A stretch of DNA of 64,000 nt from Anaerolineae bacterium (GCA_028277515.1 JANQGC010000008.1:16434-80433); one strand, 5' to 3'. Positions 45,654-53,362 are shown, counted from the first letter of the stretch. Notes: a model not told the origin generated them from the letters alone. Made by a program: numbers and translations.

Positions 45654-46832
45654 CTATTTTTCCAGTAAAGCAGTCACGACCCCCGCTCCCACCGGCCGTC
45701 CGGCCTCCTGCACGTTAAATCGCATGCCCTCTTCCAGGGCCACGGTTGTAATTAACGTCACTGTGAAATTGACCACCTCCCCCAGCCTCGCCATCTCCAT
45801 CCCCTCCGGCAATTTCACGACGCCAGTGACACCCTTATTTGCGTGGAAAGCAAACTCGGGCCGATAGCCGCTAAAAAATTCCTTAGGCCGGCCTCCTTCA
45901 TCCTTGCGTAGGAAGTAAGCCGTCGCCTTGAAGTAATTGAACGCAGCGATAGAACCCGGTTTTGCCGCCACCATGCCCGTCTCTAAATCCTGCTGCCTCG
46001 CGCCGCGCAGCGCTAAACCGACGTTTTCGCCGGCCTCCGCTTTATCCAATGATTGCCGAAACATCTCCAGCCCGGTTACGGTAAACGATTGGGCAGCTCC
46101 AATTCCTACCAATTGGACTTTCTCAAACGGCTTGATCACGCCCCGCTCGATCCGGCCCGTGATGACAGTATTATGACCTGTTTTGGAAATATCCTCTACC
46201 GGCATCAGGAAACTGCTCTGCTTTTTGGGTGAAGGGACCTTGATATGGCTGTCCATATTGGCCAACAATTCGGCGATGGGCGTATCGCCGCCCGTCTCTC
46301 CTTCCAGCGCTTGCAAAGCGCTGCCCGTCACGATGGGCGTATCGTCTCCCTGATACCCGTATTGACCCAACAACTCCTGAACCTCCATCTCCACCAACTC
46401 GAGCATCTCATCGTCATCGTCCGTCAAGTCTGTCTTATTCAGGAAAACAACCACGGACGGGATCCCGACTGTCCGGGCTAGCGCCAACAACTCCCGCGTC
46501 TGACTTTGCAAGCCATCCGGCGCGGAAATCACCAGGATCGCGCCAGCGGCCGTTTCGGGGCTTGCCAGCAGCACCTTTTCGCGGTTGAAATGGTCGTAAC
46601 AATCGGTCAGCGTATACCTGCGGCTTTCCGTCTCGAACGATACCCGGCTGGCCGCTACCGTAACACCGCGCATTTTTTGTTCCGGCGGGTTGTCGATATC
46701 ATCTAAACGAGCAGCCCGGGCCAGATTCTTCCCGCTCTGTAATTGGGAAATCGCCGCCGCCAGCGTCGTCATCCCGTGGTCTGTATGCCCCAACAATATC
46801 ACATCCACCGCCGGCTTACCTTGGTTTGCCAT
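45654..46832 (-). CDS. EF-Tu paralog with degenerate GTP-binding motifs
   Basis: 392 residues, full EF-Tu length with all three domains. Alignable stretches such as LARTVGIPSVVVFLNKTDL, MEVQELLGQYGYQGDDTPIV, VEDISKTGHNTVITGRIERG and KAEAGENVGLALRG are clearly EF-Tu. But the P-loop reads GHTDHGMTTL (Lys of GKT replaced by Met) and the switch II motif reads DCYDH instead of DCPGH, losing the DxxG Gly; NKTD and the effector RGVTV are kept. It should bind GTP poorly or not at all. A strong site (CAGGAGG) precedes the ATG. It lies inside the island between an insertion sequence and attR. Possible roles are a decoy for EF-Tu-targeting factors or a regulatory paralog; decay without function is also possible, though the frame is intact. 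Confidence 0.85.
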   Translation of the reverse strand: MANQGKPAVDVILLGHTDHGMTTLAAAISQLQSGKNLARAARLDDIDNPPEQKMRGVTVAASRVSFETESRRYTLTDCYDHFNREKVLLASPETAAGAILVISAPDGLQSQTRELLALARTVGIPSVVVFLNKTDLTDDDDEMLELVEMEVQELLGQYGYQGDDTPIVTGSALQALEGETGGDTPIAELLANMDSHIKVPSPKKQSSFLMPVEDISKTGHNTVITGRIERGVIKPFEKVQLVGIGAAQSFTVTGLEMFRQSLDKAEAGENVGLALRGARQQDLETGMVAAKPGSIAAFNYFKATAYFLRKDEGGRPKEFFSGYRPEFAFHANKGVTGVVKLPEGMEMARLGEVVNFTVTLITTVALEEGMRFNVQEAGRPVGAGVVTALLEK

Positions 46833-46917
46833 CTGCTTCTACCTCCTGACAACAATTTGATTAACCACTTCGACTATACTCAAAAACCAACCAATTAACA
46901 AAGCAAGGAGCGAATAA

Positions 46918-47064
46918 ATGACTGAAAATCAAATCGAAACAATCGGTTTTGATGAATTTCAATCGATAGCCGATTGGTTCATCGACCGCTCAGCATATAA
47001 TTTTGGAGAAATGCTGGTGTCATCTTTTTTCGAGCTGTTATTTGAGAAGTTGGCGGAAGGATAA
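46918..47064 (+). CDS. Small acidic protein near attR
   Basis: 48 residues with a good ribosome site (AAGGAG, 7-nt spacing): MTENQIETIGFDEFQSIADW followed by a helical stretch ending FFELLFEKLAEG. No family recognised. A second frame (to 47231) begins where this one ends and could be its continuation after a 1-nt shift. Confidence 0.55.
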   Translation: MTENQIETIGFDEFQSIADWFIDRSAYNFGEMLVSSFFELLFEKLAEG

Positions 47065-47078
47065 CGGAAACGATCGAG

Positions 47079-47231
47079 TTGGAGGGTGAGGTTGTTGATA
47101 ACCAACTCGTGTTGCAACTACCGGCTGAATTAGAATCGATCATTCATGTTAAGAACAACGAGGTTCTTATCGGCGATCGGCGTATCATTGTTAAACTGAA
47201 GAATGGGCCAATTTATCCAACTGCGCATTAA
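47079..47231 (+). CDS. Small beta-rich protein or frame-shifted end of the preceding gene
   Basis: About 50 residues from a possible TTG at 47079; the frame is open from before the preceding stop. LEGEVVDNQLVLQLPAELES is followed by IIHVKNNEVLIGDRRIIVKL. The alternating hydrophobic pattern and VVDNQLVLQLP recall small beta-rich antitoxin-like or AbrB-like domains, but this is only an impression. No good ribosome site. Confidence 0.4.
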   Translation: MEGEVVDNQLVLQLPAELESIIHVKNNEVLIGDRRIIVKLKNGPIYPTAH

Positions 47232-47300
47232 CTAGATGTTGGCGACAAATATATAGAGGCAAGAAAGCAACAACTGTCATTTTACACGTGAGCGAGTGAT

Positions 47301-47323
47301 CCCCGTCGCTCCCGTTTAGGGCA
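47301..47323 (+). other. attR-like direct repeat of the tRNA-Asp 3' end
   Basis: Exact copy of 17490-17512, without the rest of a tRNA. It is followed at once by a tRNA-type terminator, consistent with the original downstream flank of tRNA-Asp before integration. Confidence 0.85.
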
Positions 47324-47357
47324 CAAGCAAAGTCATGGTTGCTTGTGTCTTTTTTTT
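47323..47357 (+). terminator. Intrinsic terminator after attR
   Basis: ACAAGCAA (47323-47330), 8-nt loop, TTGCTTGT (47339-47346), then GTC and eight T. Probably the ancestral tRNA-Asp terminator displaced by the island. Confidence 0.8.
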
Positions 47358-47446
47358 ATGACTTCTTGTAGCTTTTCAATTAACTCAGTTGGAACCGCGA
47401 ATGGTGCATAAACTATGGCGTCGGACCAAAAATCTTGCCAATCTGT
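47333..47446 (-). pseudogene. Fragment of a coding region after the wHTH-like gene
   Basis: In frame with and directly beyond the TAG of the 47447-47920 gene, the minus strand reads on as TDWQDFWSDAIVYAPFAVP then TELIEKLQEVIKKRHKQP and a stop, with protein-like composition. It may be the true C-terminus behind a nonsense codon, or the tail of another gene. IVYAP also occurs in a minus-strand frame inside IS copy B (near 44711), within a 17-nt shared sequence. Confidence 0.4.
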
Positions 47447-47920
47447 CTAATCAAGAAAACGACCGTGCTGAACAATCCAGCTCAACCAACTTCTTACAGT
47501 TGACGCTCGGCGGCCAGGAGTCGTTCCAGTTAGATTGGTGTTCTTTTCTATGACATTCGCGATCTCGTTATTAGTAAGACTGAGCACGTGCATATCGCGC
47601 TGCTCTAAAAGCCGTATCGCAGCGCGAAAAGTTGGACGTTGCAACATTTGTGAAACAAAAAAATGTGTTCTTGATGGAGCCGAGTCGATTTGCAGAAATT
47701 TGTACCCAGAGTCATTTAGGCAAAACTTATCACCTCTTTTTTCAAGCATCCCCAAGTAACGTGCTGCATTAGCGTAGTAATCCCCTTGTCGTTCATCGAG
47801 TTCAAAGTATTCTGCGATTTCTGATTTAGAACTGACACCCTCTTCAATCAGGGAAATAAGATCTGCCACTTTGTCTAGATCATTAGCTTGAGGAAAGGGT
47901 ACACCAGCAGGCCCTGTCAT
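47447..47920 (-). CDS. Winged-helix-like protein paired with the DNA methylase (DUF7226-like)
   Basis: 157 residues. DKVADLISLIEEGVSSKSEIAEYFELDERQGDYYANAARYLGMLEKRGDKFCLNDSGY is a winged-helix region, and the C-terminal GRRASTVRSWLSWIVQHG completes the pattern of small proteins that accompany type II restriction-modification genes. It starts 9 nt after the dam-like gene, so the two are cotranscribed. The matching restriction endonuclease is not found. Confidence 0.65.
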   Translation of the reverse strand: MTGPAGVPFPQANDLDKVADLISLIEEGVSSKSEIAEYFELDERQGDYYANAARYLGMLEKRGDKFCLNDSGYKFLQIDSAPSRTHFFVSQMLQRPTFRAAIRLLEQRDMHVLSLTNNEIANVIEKNTNLTGTTPGRRASTVRSWLSWIVQHGRFLD

Positions 47921-47929
47921 TCTTAGACA

Positions 47930-48880
47930 TCAGCTCTCTTTATAGTTTGTTATTAGGAGCTCGGAAATTTTCCCCCGCCCTTGTGCGTTTGAGCTAATCA
48001 TTCGGCTTGCATAAACTCTGTGAATATAGAAATCAGCATATAGGTCATCGAAAAACGAGTCCTCAAAATCTATGTTCTGAGGATCAGAGTTACTAAGCAT
48101 CATTTTTGTGTCGGTTTTTGTGTGCAGGTCCGAGAAAAACTTTGCTAGTTTAATTTGATCCTCGTCGTCAAATTTGTCTTTCGAGTAGGAAGTAAAACTA
48201 GATGTTGTGCTTATTGGGCGATATGGGGGATCAAAGTAAATAAATGACTTCTCATTCACAAACCGCCTGCATTTTTCAAAGCTTCCAACTCGTAAAGTGG
48301 CGTTTTTGAGCAACCGAGAAACTTGAAGAATGTTGGGTTCGTCAAGGATTGTTGGGTGCTTATATCGCCCAAACGGCACATTAAACTCTCCCTGTGAATT
48401 GACTCGGAAGAGGCCATTAAAACATGTTTTGTTGAGAAAAATCATCCTGGCCGCACGCACAACCCACTCGTCAGAAAGAGTTTCATAATCTATCTGCAAC
48501 CGTTGTTTATTATACGCCTCCCGAATATCGTAAAAACTTCCTTTTCGTTTATCTTCATTGAGGGCAAAGTATTCATTGCTCTGCTCGCGAAGAAGTAAGA
48601 TGAGATCTTTGGGCCTGTTTTTAATCACCAGATACGCTAGTATCAATTCACGGTTAATATCAAAAAGGATGGCATCTTTTATTGGGAACCTTTGGGCTAT
48701 ATCCAGAAAGACAGCCCCTCCACCCAGGAAAGGTTCAATATAGCGGGTTATTGTTTGATCGGTTAACCCGTGCGGGTAGTAATCCAGGAACTGAGAAAGT
48801 AATTGTGATTTCCCGCCAGCCCATTTTAGAAAAGGTCGTGCCTTGTTATTTGGCACCGTTTTTGAATCGCCGTTGTTCAC
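47930..48880 (-). CDS. dam: DNA adenine methylase, Dam/D12 class
   Basis: 316 residues. It transfers a methyl group from AdoMet to N6 of adenine in DNA, in this class often GATC. The AdoMet-binding motif RPFLKWAGGKSQLL (about 16-29), IEPFLGGGAVFLDI, MIFLNKTCFNGLFRVN and the catalytic DPPY (IYFDPPYRPIS, about 218) are all present. The gene looks intact. It is probably the methylase half of a restriction-modification system that lost or never had its nuclease here. It lies outside attR but next to a further partial tRNA-end repeat at 49377. Confidence 0.93.
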   Translation of the reverse strand: MNNGDSKTVPNNKARPFLKWAGGKSQLLSQFLDYYPHGLTDQTITRYIEPFLGGGAVFLDIAQRFPIKDAILFDINRELILAYLVIKNRPKDLILLLREQSNEYFALNEDKRKGSFYDIREAYNKQRLQIDYETLSDEWVVRAARMIFLNKTCFNGLFRVNSQGEFNVPFGRYKHPTILDEPNILQVSRLLKNATLRVGSFEKCRRFVNEKSFIYFDPPYRPISTTSSFTSYSKDKFDDEDQIKLAKFFSDLHTKTDTKMMLSNSDPQNIDFEDSFFDDLYADFYIHRVYASRMISSNAQGRGKISELLITNYKES

Positions 48881-48885
48881 GTACT

Positions 48886-49092
48886 ATGTCACCACATTCG
48901 CGTCTAGAAATTTGCGGTGATTGTAACCCAAATCTTGATAATGACCCTATCAGCGACAGTACTAATTTGCTAGAAGTAAAATGGTTACAAGCAGGTTGTG
49001 TATCAAACAGGCAGGTTAATTTTGTTGAGCGCAAGACACCAAGTTTAGGAAAAATAATAAAACACAATCATGCGTGTGGGCATTGTAATTAA
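48886..49092 (+). CDS. Possible Cys-rich small protein divergent from dam
   Basis: 68 residues from the ATG at 48886, 5 nt from the dam start on the opposite strand. It contains EICGDCNPNLDNDP and, at the end, HACGHCN, a potential four-Cys zinc ribbon. No ribosome site is apparent and the region would have to serve also as the dam promoter, so it may be fortuitous or a relic. Confidence 0.3.
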   Translation: MSPHSRLEICGDCNPNLDNDPISDSTNLLEVKWLQAGCVSNRQVNFVERKTPSLGKIIKHNHACGHCN

Positions 49093-49376
49093 AAATCAAT
49101 ATACTCTGGTTTGCTCTGATACCGGGTTCGAAACAAGTACCTTTCCTGCAGTAGGAGGATTCATAGAAAAGTTAAGTTCCAATACCTTAATTTGTTAACT
49201 CTCAATAGATCGACAACCAGTATATTTCAAGAAATGAAGAGATTATCAGGTAAGGATAGTGACTAAGAATAGGAAACCTAATCCAGCTATATTTCTCAAG
49301 GAAGCAAAATCTGCATTAATCGATAGAAAGATTCATCAACAGATGACCAAATTATACATCTGTGCCCAGAGAGGTG
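49093..49376. other. Non-coding stretch, nothing recognised
   Basis: 284 nt of AT-rich sequence between the small ORF and the partial tRNA-end repeat. No plausible gene, terminator or structured element stands out. Confidence 0.5.
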
Positions 49377-49390
49377 TCGACCCCCGTCGC
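49377..49390 (+). other. Partial tRNA-Asp 3'-end repeat (14 bp)
   Basis: TCGACCCCCGTCGC matches 17485-17498 of tRNA-Asp exactly. It is followed within 60 nt by a terminator-like CTCAAG-N4-CTTGGGGG with T-run. It may be an older or secondary attachment site, which would make 47324-49390 (the methylase module) a second inserted unit. Confidence 0.4.
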
Positions 49391-49456
49391 CTATAGTAAT
49401 TAATGATAGGATAAAGAACTCTCAAGATTACTTGGGGGTCTTTTTGTATTATAGGC

Positions 49457-50182
49457 ATAGTATGCGAAAACTGAGATCGCGCAATTGATCGTTGAAAGGG
49501 AGCATTCATCACCGTCTGATCAATAGAAATCAGTCGATAATTACAATCCATAATTGGGCTTAGCTTTCAGCTTGTGCAACAAAACAGACTCTCAAACAAG
49601 TCGTTTCTGGATTACGGCCGTGCCAGAGAGCTACCATCCGCTTAAATGAACGACGTGGATATTTGAGGATTTGAACACAGTATTCGGCAAACACGAGCAC
49701 GTAGTTTGTTCTCAAGAAAATCGTTTCGACCGTGAAGAAACAAAGCCAACAGCTGTTCTCGAGTCCATTTATGACGTACCAATTCATGGTGCCAGCGAAA
49801 GACTGTTTCGGGTGTGATGATACGAATGACATCATGTAGCTGGCTAGGAGAATGATTGGTGGATTGTTTGAGCTTCATCGCCGGCCCGGCCAGTGTCAAT
49901 TTTTCAACCCGATTGGGCTTAACGGTCTTCGATTGTAAACGTGTCATCACATCCAGTTGGTGACGCAAAACCAAGATTTCCAAGTCTTCGTCTTTTTCGG
50001 ACAAACGGCCGATACGTAACAACTCCAGAATGGCGGAGAAAATGTGCGTGATTGCAAACCAAAACATAAAAAAATCCTGCTCCACTTTTCTTGGAGCAGG
50101 ATTCTATCAAAATAATCGGGAATGGCGTTGAATCAGCTTTTCTGCCGAGCAGGAGCATCGGATCCTAGTTTTTGCATACTAC
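49457..50182. mobile_element. Insertion sequence copy C, internally deleted
   Basis: Left end ATAGTATGCGAAAACTGAGATC-like (begins 49457) and right end TTTTTGCATACTAC (50169-50182) match copies A and B. At 726 bp it is the shortest copy, holding only transposase fragments. Confidence 0.7.
49560..50085 (-). pseudogene. Transposase fragments of IS copy C
   Basis: The N-terminal part (LEILVLRHQLDVMTRLQSK, DVIRIITPETVFRWHHELVRHKWT) jumps by an internal deletion and frameshift to FFTVETIFLRTNYVLVFAEYCVQ, the beginning of the catalytic domain. The remaining DDE residues are gone. Confidence 0.8.
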
Positions 50183-50369
50183 GCCAGCTAAACTCCAAAC
50201 TAAAAATAGCCCCATGACTAACTCGTTCGGGGTATGACACTAATACTACCTGGAAGCTATCCTGTAAGCGGAAATTATTCAACAACTGAAGCACACAAGG
50301 AAAGCGACCGTGAAAACCGCAACAGCCATCCATATCCGCAATTCAAAACTCGAATCGAAAGGAGTCAAG

Positions 50370-51731
50370 ATGAAAAAGGCAATGCTCACTCTATCCCTGG
50401 CAGTATTTATATTAGTGTTCACCGGGGCCTGCTCAATTCTGCCATCAACAGAACCGGCGGCCCAAAGTGTGGAGCCATACCCGATCATTGATATACACAT
50501 GCATACCTATCAGTGGAATAAATACGGGGACCCACCCCAGCCCAATTTGATCACGGGCAATGTGCCTGAGGCCCGCACCGATGCAGAGGCCATCGACGCC
50601 TACCTCGCCGAAATGGATCGCTACAACATCGTATTGGCGGTCGGCTCAGGTGAGTTGGCAATGGTCCAGGCCATGCGTTCCCAGACGCAAGATCGTTTTC
50701 TTGGCGGTATTGAGTTCCCGCGCTACACTGCTCCAGAAAATCAACGTTTGGAATACTGGCCAGACATCGAAGAATTGCGCCAGTTGTACGAATCCGGCCA
50801 ATTGCAGATCATGGGTGAAGTCACTGCTCAATACGCAGGCGTGGCCCCGAATGACCCCAGGCTAGAGCCGTATTATGCCCTTGCCGAAGAGTTGGGTATT
50901 CCATTCTGTTTGCACACCGGTTTTGGACCCCCGATGTCTCCATATATGGGTGACCCCGATTTTCGTATGCGGCACGGCAACCCGCTGCTGCTTGAAGATG
51001 TCTTGGTGAAGCATCCGAAGTTACGCATTTATATCGCTCATGGTGGTTATCCATTTATCGAAGAAACCATTGCTTTGATGATGATGTACCAGCAGGTTTA
51101 TGTGGATGTCTCCGCCATCAACTGGTTGCTGACCCGCGAAGAATTCCATGCTTATTTGAAACAACTGATGGATGCCCGGCTAGGAAAACGCATCATGTTT
51201 GGCACCGACCAGATGATCTGGTCTGAAGCCGTTGGGATGTCCATCGAAGCGATAGAGTCAGCTTCATTCCTGACGGAAGAACAGAAACAAGATATCTTTT
51301 TTAACAATGCAGCTGATTTTCTCAAACTGGACAAAAGTAAATATCTACCTGGAGCAACTGAATACTATGATGAATCAGGTAACCGAGTTGTCGAAGTGGT
51401 GACGACCGAGATCAGGATGAGGCCGGCTGAACCTGGCGATCAAGAGACAGTTTCCGTGAACTTGCAACTGAACGGAGTGACCTCAACGGCCGTTCAGGTG
51501 ACAGGTTTCGATATCGATGATGTATCTGAAACAGACATGTTGATCAATGGACAAAATGTGCCGCTGCCTGTCGAAATTGTAGCAGATGTAACTCCCAGGA
51601 CGGTTACCATTGAGCTTGAAGACGGCTTGTTGGTGGAAGGTGATAATACCATCACTTTTGTCTTTGCCAACGCCTACGAAGGTACTACAGGGTTCTCCAT
51701 CGTCGATGTCAGAATTTTGTTGCGGGAGTAA
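50370..51731 (+). CDS. Amidohydrolase (amidohydrolase_2) lipoprotein
   Basis: 453 residues from the ATG at 50370, chosen for AAAGGAG 5-6 nt upstream; a GTG at 50310 would add a leader without signal character. A signal with lipobox FTGAC (Cys about 20) is followed by a metal-dependent TIM-barrel hydrolase: IIDIHMHTYQ (HxH), GIPFCLHTGFG, LRIYIAHGGYPFIEE and IMFGTDQMIW provide the usual His/His/Asp metal ligands. The last 100 residues form a separate beta-rich domain (VSVNLQLNGVTSTAVQVTGF...). It should hydrolyse or decarboxylate a small molecule outside the membrane; substrate unknown. Confidence 0.88.
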   Translation: MKKAMLTLSLAVFILVFTGACSILPSTEPAAQSVEPYPIIDIHMHTYQWNKYGDPPQPNLITGNVPEARTDAEAIDAYLAEMDRYNIVLAVGSGELAMVQAMRSQTQDRFLGGIEFPRYTAPENQRLEYWPDIEELRQLYESGQLQIMGEVTAQYAGVAPNDPRLEPYYALAEELGIPFCLHTGFGPPMSPYMGDPDFRMRHGNPLLLEDVLVKHPKLRIYIAHGGYPFIEETIALMMMYQQVYVDVSAINWLLTREEFHAYLKQLMDARLGKRIMFGTDQMIWSEAVGMSIEAIESASFLTEEQKQDIFFNNAADFLKLDKSKYLPGATEYYDESGNRVVEVVTTEIRMRPAEPGDQETVSVNLQLNGVTSTAVQVTGFDIDDVSETDMLINGQNVPLPVEIVADVTPRTVTIELEDGLLVEGDNTITFVFANAYEGTTGFSIVDVRILLRE

Positions 51732-51746
51732 AAAGAGTGATTAAAA

Positions 51747-51905
51747 ATGGTAAAGTCTGAATTCCAAAGAATAACAAGTTTCGTCTTGAAAGCCGTTGCA
51801 GTTGGCATGTCCGTTGCCGGTATTGTTATGGGGTTTATTCCAAATGTGACGGACATTCACATCCACATAACACTGCTCAGTATTGGATTGCCACCGGCCA
51901 CATAG
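51747..51905 (+). CDS. Small hydrophobic protein
   Basis: 52 residues: a short polar start, then one or two hydrophobic segments (FVLKAVAVGMSVAGIVMGFIP and ITLLSIGLPPAT). It begins 16 nt after the amidohydrolase stop with no clear ribosome site. The end looks cut short; the alternative frame continues ATGHIAIAA. Function unknown. Confidence 0.4.
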   Translation: MVKSEFQRITSFVLKAVAVGMSVAGIVMGFIPNVTDIHIHITLLSIGLPPAT

Positions 51906-52024
51906 CCATTGCCGCTTAAATCTAAGACTTTCCACAGTTCACGCCTATTTTGACCGGTCCCCGGAGTAGGGGTGAACTCCATAAACCAATCGGCTATGAA
52001 AGCAAGCTAATACCAATAACTTAA

Positions 52025-52053
52025 CCCCTAGCCTCTTGTTGAGGGGCTTTTTT
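52025..52053 (+). terminator. Intrinsic terminator
   Basis: CCCCT (52025-52029) with AGGGG (52042-52046) or an alternative AGCC/GGCT pairing, followed by CTTTTTT. Ends the rightward transcript of the amidohydrolase region. Confidence 0.6.
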
Positions 52054-52056
52054 GGT

Positions 52057-52275
52057 TCATACAAAGTTACGCTCACTCCGCATCCTTTTCCATTCCTCGC
52101 GCGATAGAAACCGGCGCTTGTTTTCTGTCAACGTCCCCTCTTTGATAAGCACCCTTTCAGGGAGTATGCCAATCTCAATAGCATATTGCCGCATGGCAAA
52201 CCAACGGCTTAAATACTCCGCGTTTGATTCACTGCCGAGATCAATCTCTCGCAAACGTCTCGCTGAGTCGTTCAT
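52057..52275 (-). CDS. Small hypothetical protein
   Basis: 72 residues, charged: NAEYLSRWFAMRQYAIEIGILPERVLIKEG then FLSREEWKRMRSERNFV. No family recognised. It overlaps by 35 nt the end of another short leftward frame (52241-52381), suggesting either two coupled genes or one frame-shifted gene. Confidence 0.45.
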   Translation of the reverse strand: MNDSARRLREIDLGSESNAEYLSRWFAMRQYAIEIGILPERVLIKEGTLTENKRRFLSREEWKRMRSERNFV

Positions 52276-52381
52276 ATTCCTTCAATACCCCGTAAATCAT
52301 AGCTACCGCATGCTCCATCGTTCCCATCGGATGCTGCTTTTCAATGCCTCTGTCCATGTAATCAATCACATATTCAATCAA
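52241..52381 (-). CDS. Small hypothetical protein (start uncertain)
   Basis: About 46 residues from a TTG, containing EYVIDYMDRGIEKQHPMGTM and AVAMIYGVLKEYERLSETFARD, which looks like real helical protein. No ribosome site is visible, and an in-frame stop lies just upstream, so it may be a fragment. Confidence 0.35.
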   Translation of the reverse strand: MIEYVIDYMDRGIEKQHPMGTMEHAVAMIYGVLKEYERLSETFARD

Positions 52382-52533
52382 GCTGACGGGTAATGCGTTT
52401 TGTTATAGATGGCACGGTGTAGGTGTTCACCTGTAACCTCCACGCTTCTTACGCTTTTTCTTCTGCTCATGAGTCGTTCCCTGACCCCGCTTACCATTTT
52501 AGAGAAGAAACCCATTCGATGCGCCATTTTTGA

Positions 52534-52776
52534 TTAGCTGCCTTGGTAATCTCTCCACCAACTTTCATCCAAATCCTCACGTAGTTCAAACAGGATGCCA
52601 TTATCGCCGGGGTAAGGCTCTTTGTGATCGTGCCGGTTAAGTAAAATATCTTTGGGGATTCTTTTTTCCCCAAAAGCCTTGCATTTAGCGTATCCTTCAT
52701 AGTGTTTGCAGAAGTTGCATTGAGCTATTTTCAACTCGTCTCCTGTGCCAACGAATCTGCCATATCTATCAGTCAT
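52534..52776 (-). CDS. Conserved small Cys-containing protein
   Basis: 80 residues from the ATG at 52776, with GGAGG 6 nt upstream. CNFCKHYEGYAKCKAFG is a likely metal-binding Cys cluster, followed by IPKDILLNRHDHKEPYPGDNGILFELRED. Proteins with this CNFCKHY...IP.EIL...HDH..PYPGDNGI pattern recur as short hypothetical proteins in many bacteria. A 31-residue frame overlaps its start. Confidence 0.7.
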   Translation of the reverse strand: MTDRYGRFVGTGDELKIAQCNFCKHYEGYAKCKAFGEKRIPKDILLNRHDHKEPYPGDNGILFELREDLDESWWRDYQGS

Positions 52777-52864
52777 AGAATTCCTCCAATACCAGACGAA
52801 AGTAGCCATCATCGTCAATGTACGATTCCTTGAGAGTAAACAAAGAATCTTGATTAAAAAGCAT
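52769..52864 (-). CDS. Possible 31-residue upstream frame
   Basis: MLFNQDSLFTLKESYIDDDG, then YFRLVLEEFYD and TGA. GAAGGA lies about 9 nt before the ATG. Its stop overlaps the ATG of the Cys-containing protein by 8 nt. It may be a coupled small gene or the end of a lost larger one. Confidence 0.35.
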   Translation of the reverse strand: MLFNQDSLFTLKESYIDDDGYFRLVLEEFYD

Positions 52865-52931
52865 CTCTTTTTCCTTCTCACTCTATTTAGAATATGGTCC
52901 TATAACCCTGCCGCTCTTGGAGCGCAACTGA

Positions 52932-53153
52932 ATGAATTTAAAATCACTTGCATTGGGTTTTGGACATTGCTTTTCAGGAAGATTGTACCTGAAATCGAGT
53001 TGGTCTGGGGCATATAACATGGCAATTTTGCGCCATATGGCTGTCAACTTGCTAAAACAGGAAAAAACAGGCAAGGGTAACATCGAGAAAAAAAGGGTTC
53101 AAGCAGCTTGGGACAATAAGTATCTTGTCCAAGTTCTTTCTGGAAGTATGTGA
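52932..53153 (+). pseudogene. ISAs1-family transposase C-terminal relic
   Basis: NMAILRHMAVNLLKQEKTGK and RVQAAWDNKYLVQVLSGSM match the C-terminal end of ISAs1-type DDE transposases. The catalytic part is absent; upstream sequence is not in frame with a longer protein. Confidence 0.75.
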
Positions 53154-53211
53154 CAGCTTCGATTTACCGTTAGATTTGCTTTAAGTATCATAATCAATAA
53201 TAATAGGGGAA

Positions 53212-53337
53212 CTCATCAAGAGAGGTGTAGGGAACGGCCCGTAGATACCTCAGCAACCGTTTGGGCAGCAGCCATTTTAACTGCTGCAAGTTGATTGGTG
53301 CTAATTCCGTCAGGCGACGAATCGCCTGGAAGATGAG
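53212..53337 (+). ncRNA. SAM-I (S-box) riboswitch
   Basis: P1 arms CTCATC (53212-53217) and GATGAG (53332-53337) close the aptamer. Conserved elements appear in order: AAGAGAGGTG, the ACCTCAGCAACC block, GGTGCTAATTCC, then a variable arm and GGAAGATGAG. The element binds S-adenosylmethionine and turns methionine genes off when it is plentiful. It sits before metH with a terminator between. Confidence 0.95.
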
Positions 53338-53362
53338 AGGATCAAAGACCTGAAATTGATTG

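Noticed and set aside
17504..47300. Prophage or conjugative element
   Set aside because: No capsid, terminase, relaxase, type IV secretion or recombinase gene is recognisable in the island.
47295..47325. A second tRNA gene at attR
   Set aside because: Only the last 14 nt of tRNA-Asp are present; no D-arm or anticodon arm precedes them.
48682..48885. Longer plus-strand frame overlapping the dam start
   Set aside because: The upstream part lies opposite dam codons; only the portion after 48886 has independent sequence, and even that is weak.
49120..49160. tRNA-like GGGTTCGAAAC near 49128
   Set aside because: Only a T-loop-like string; no cloverleaf can be built around it.
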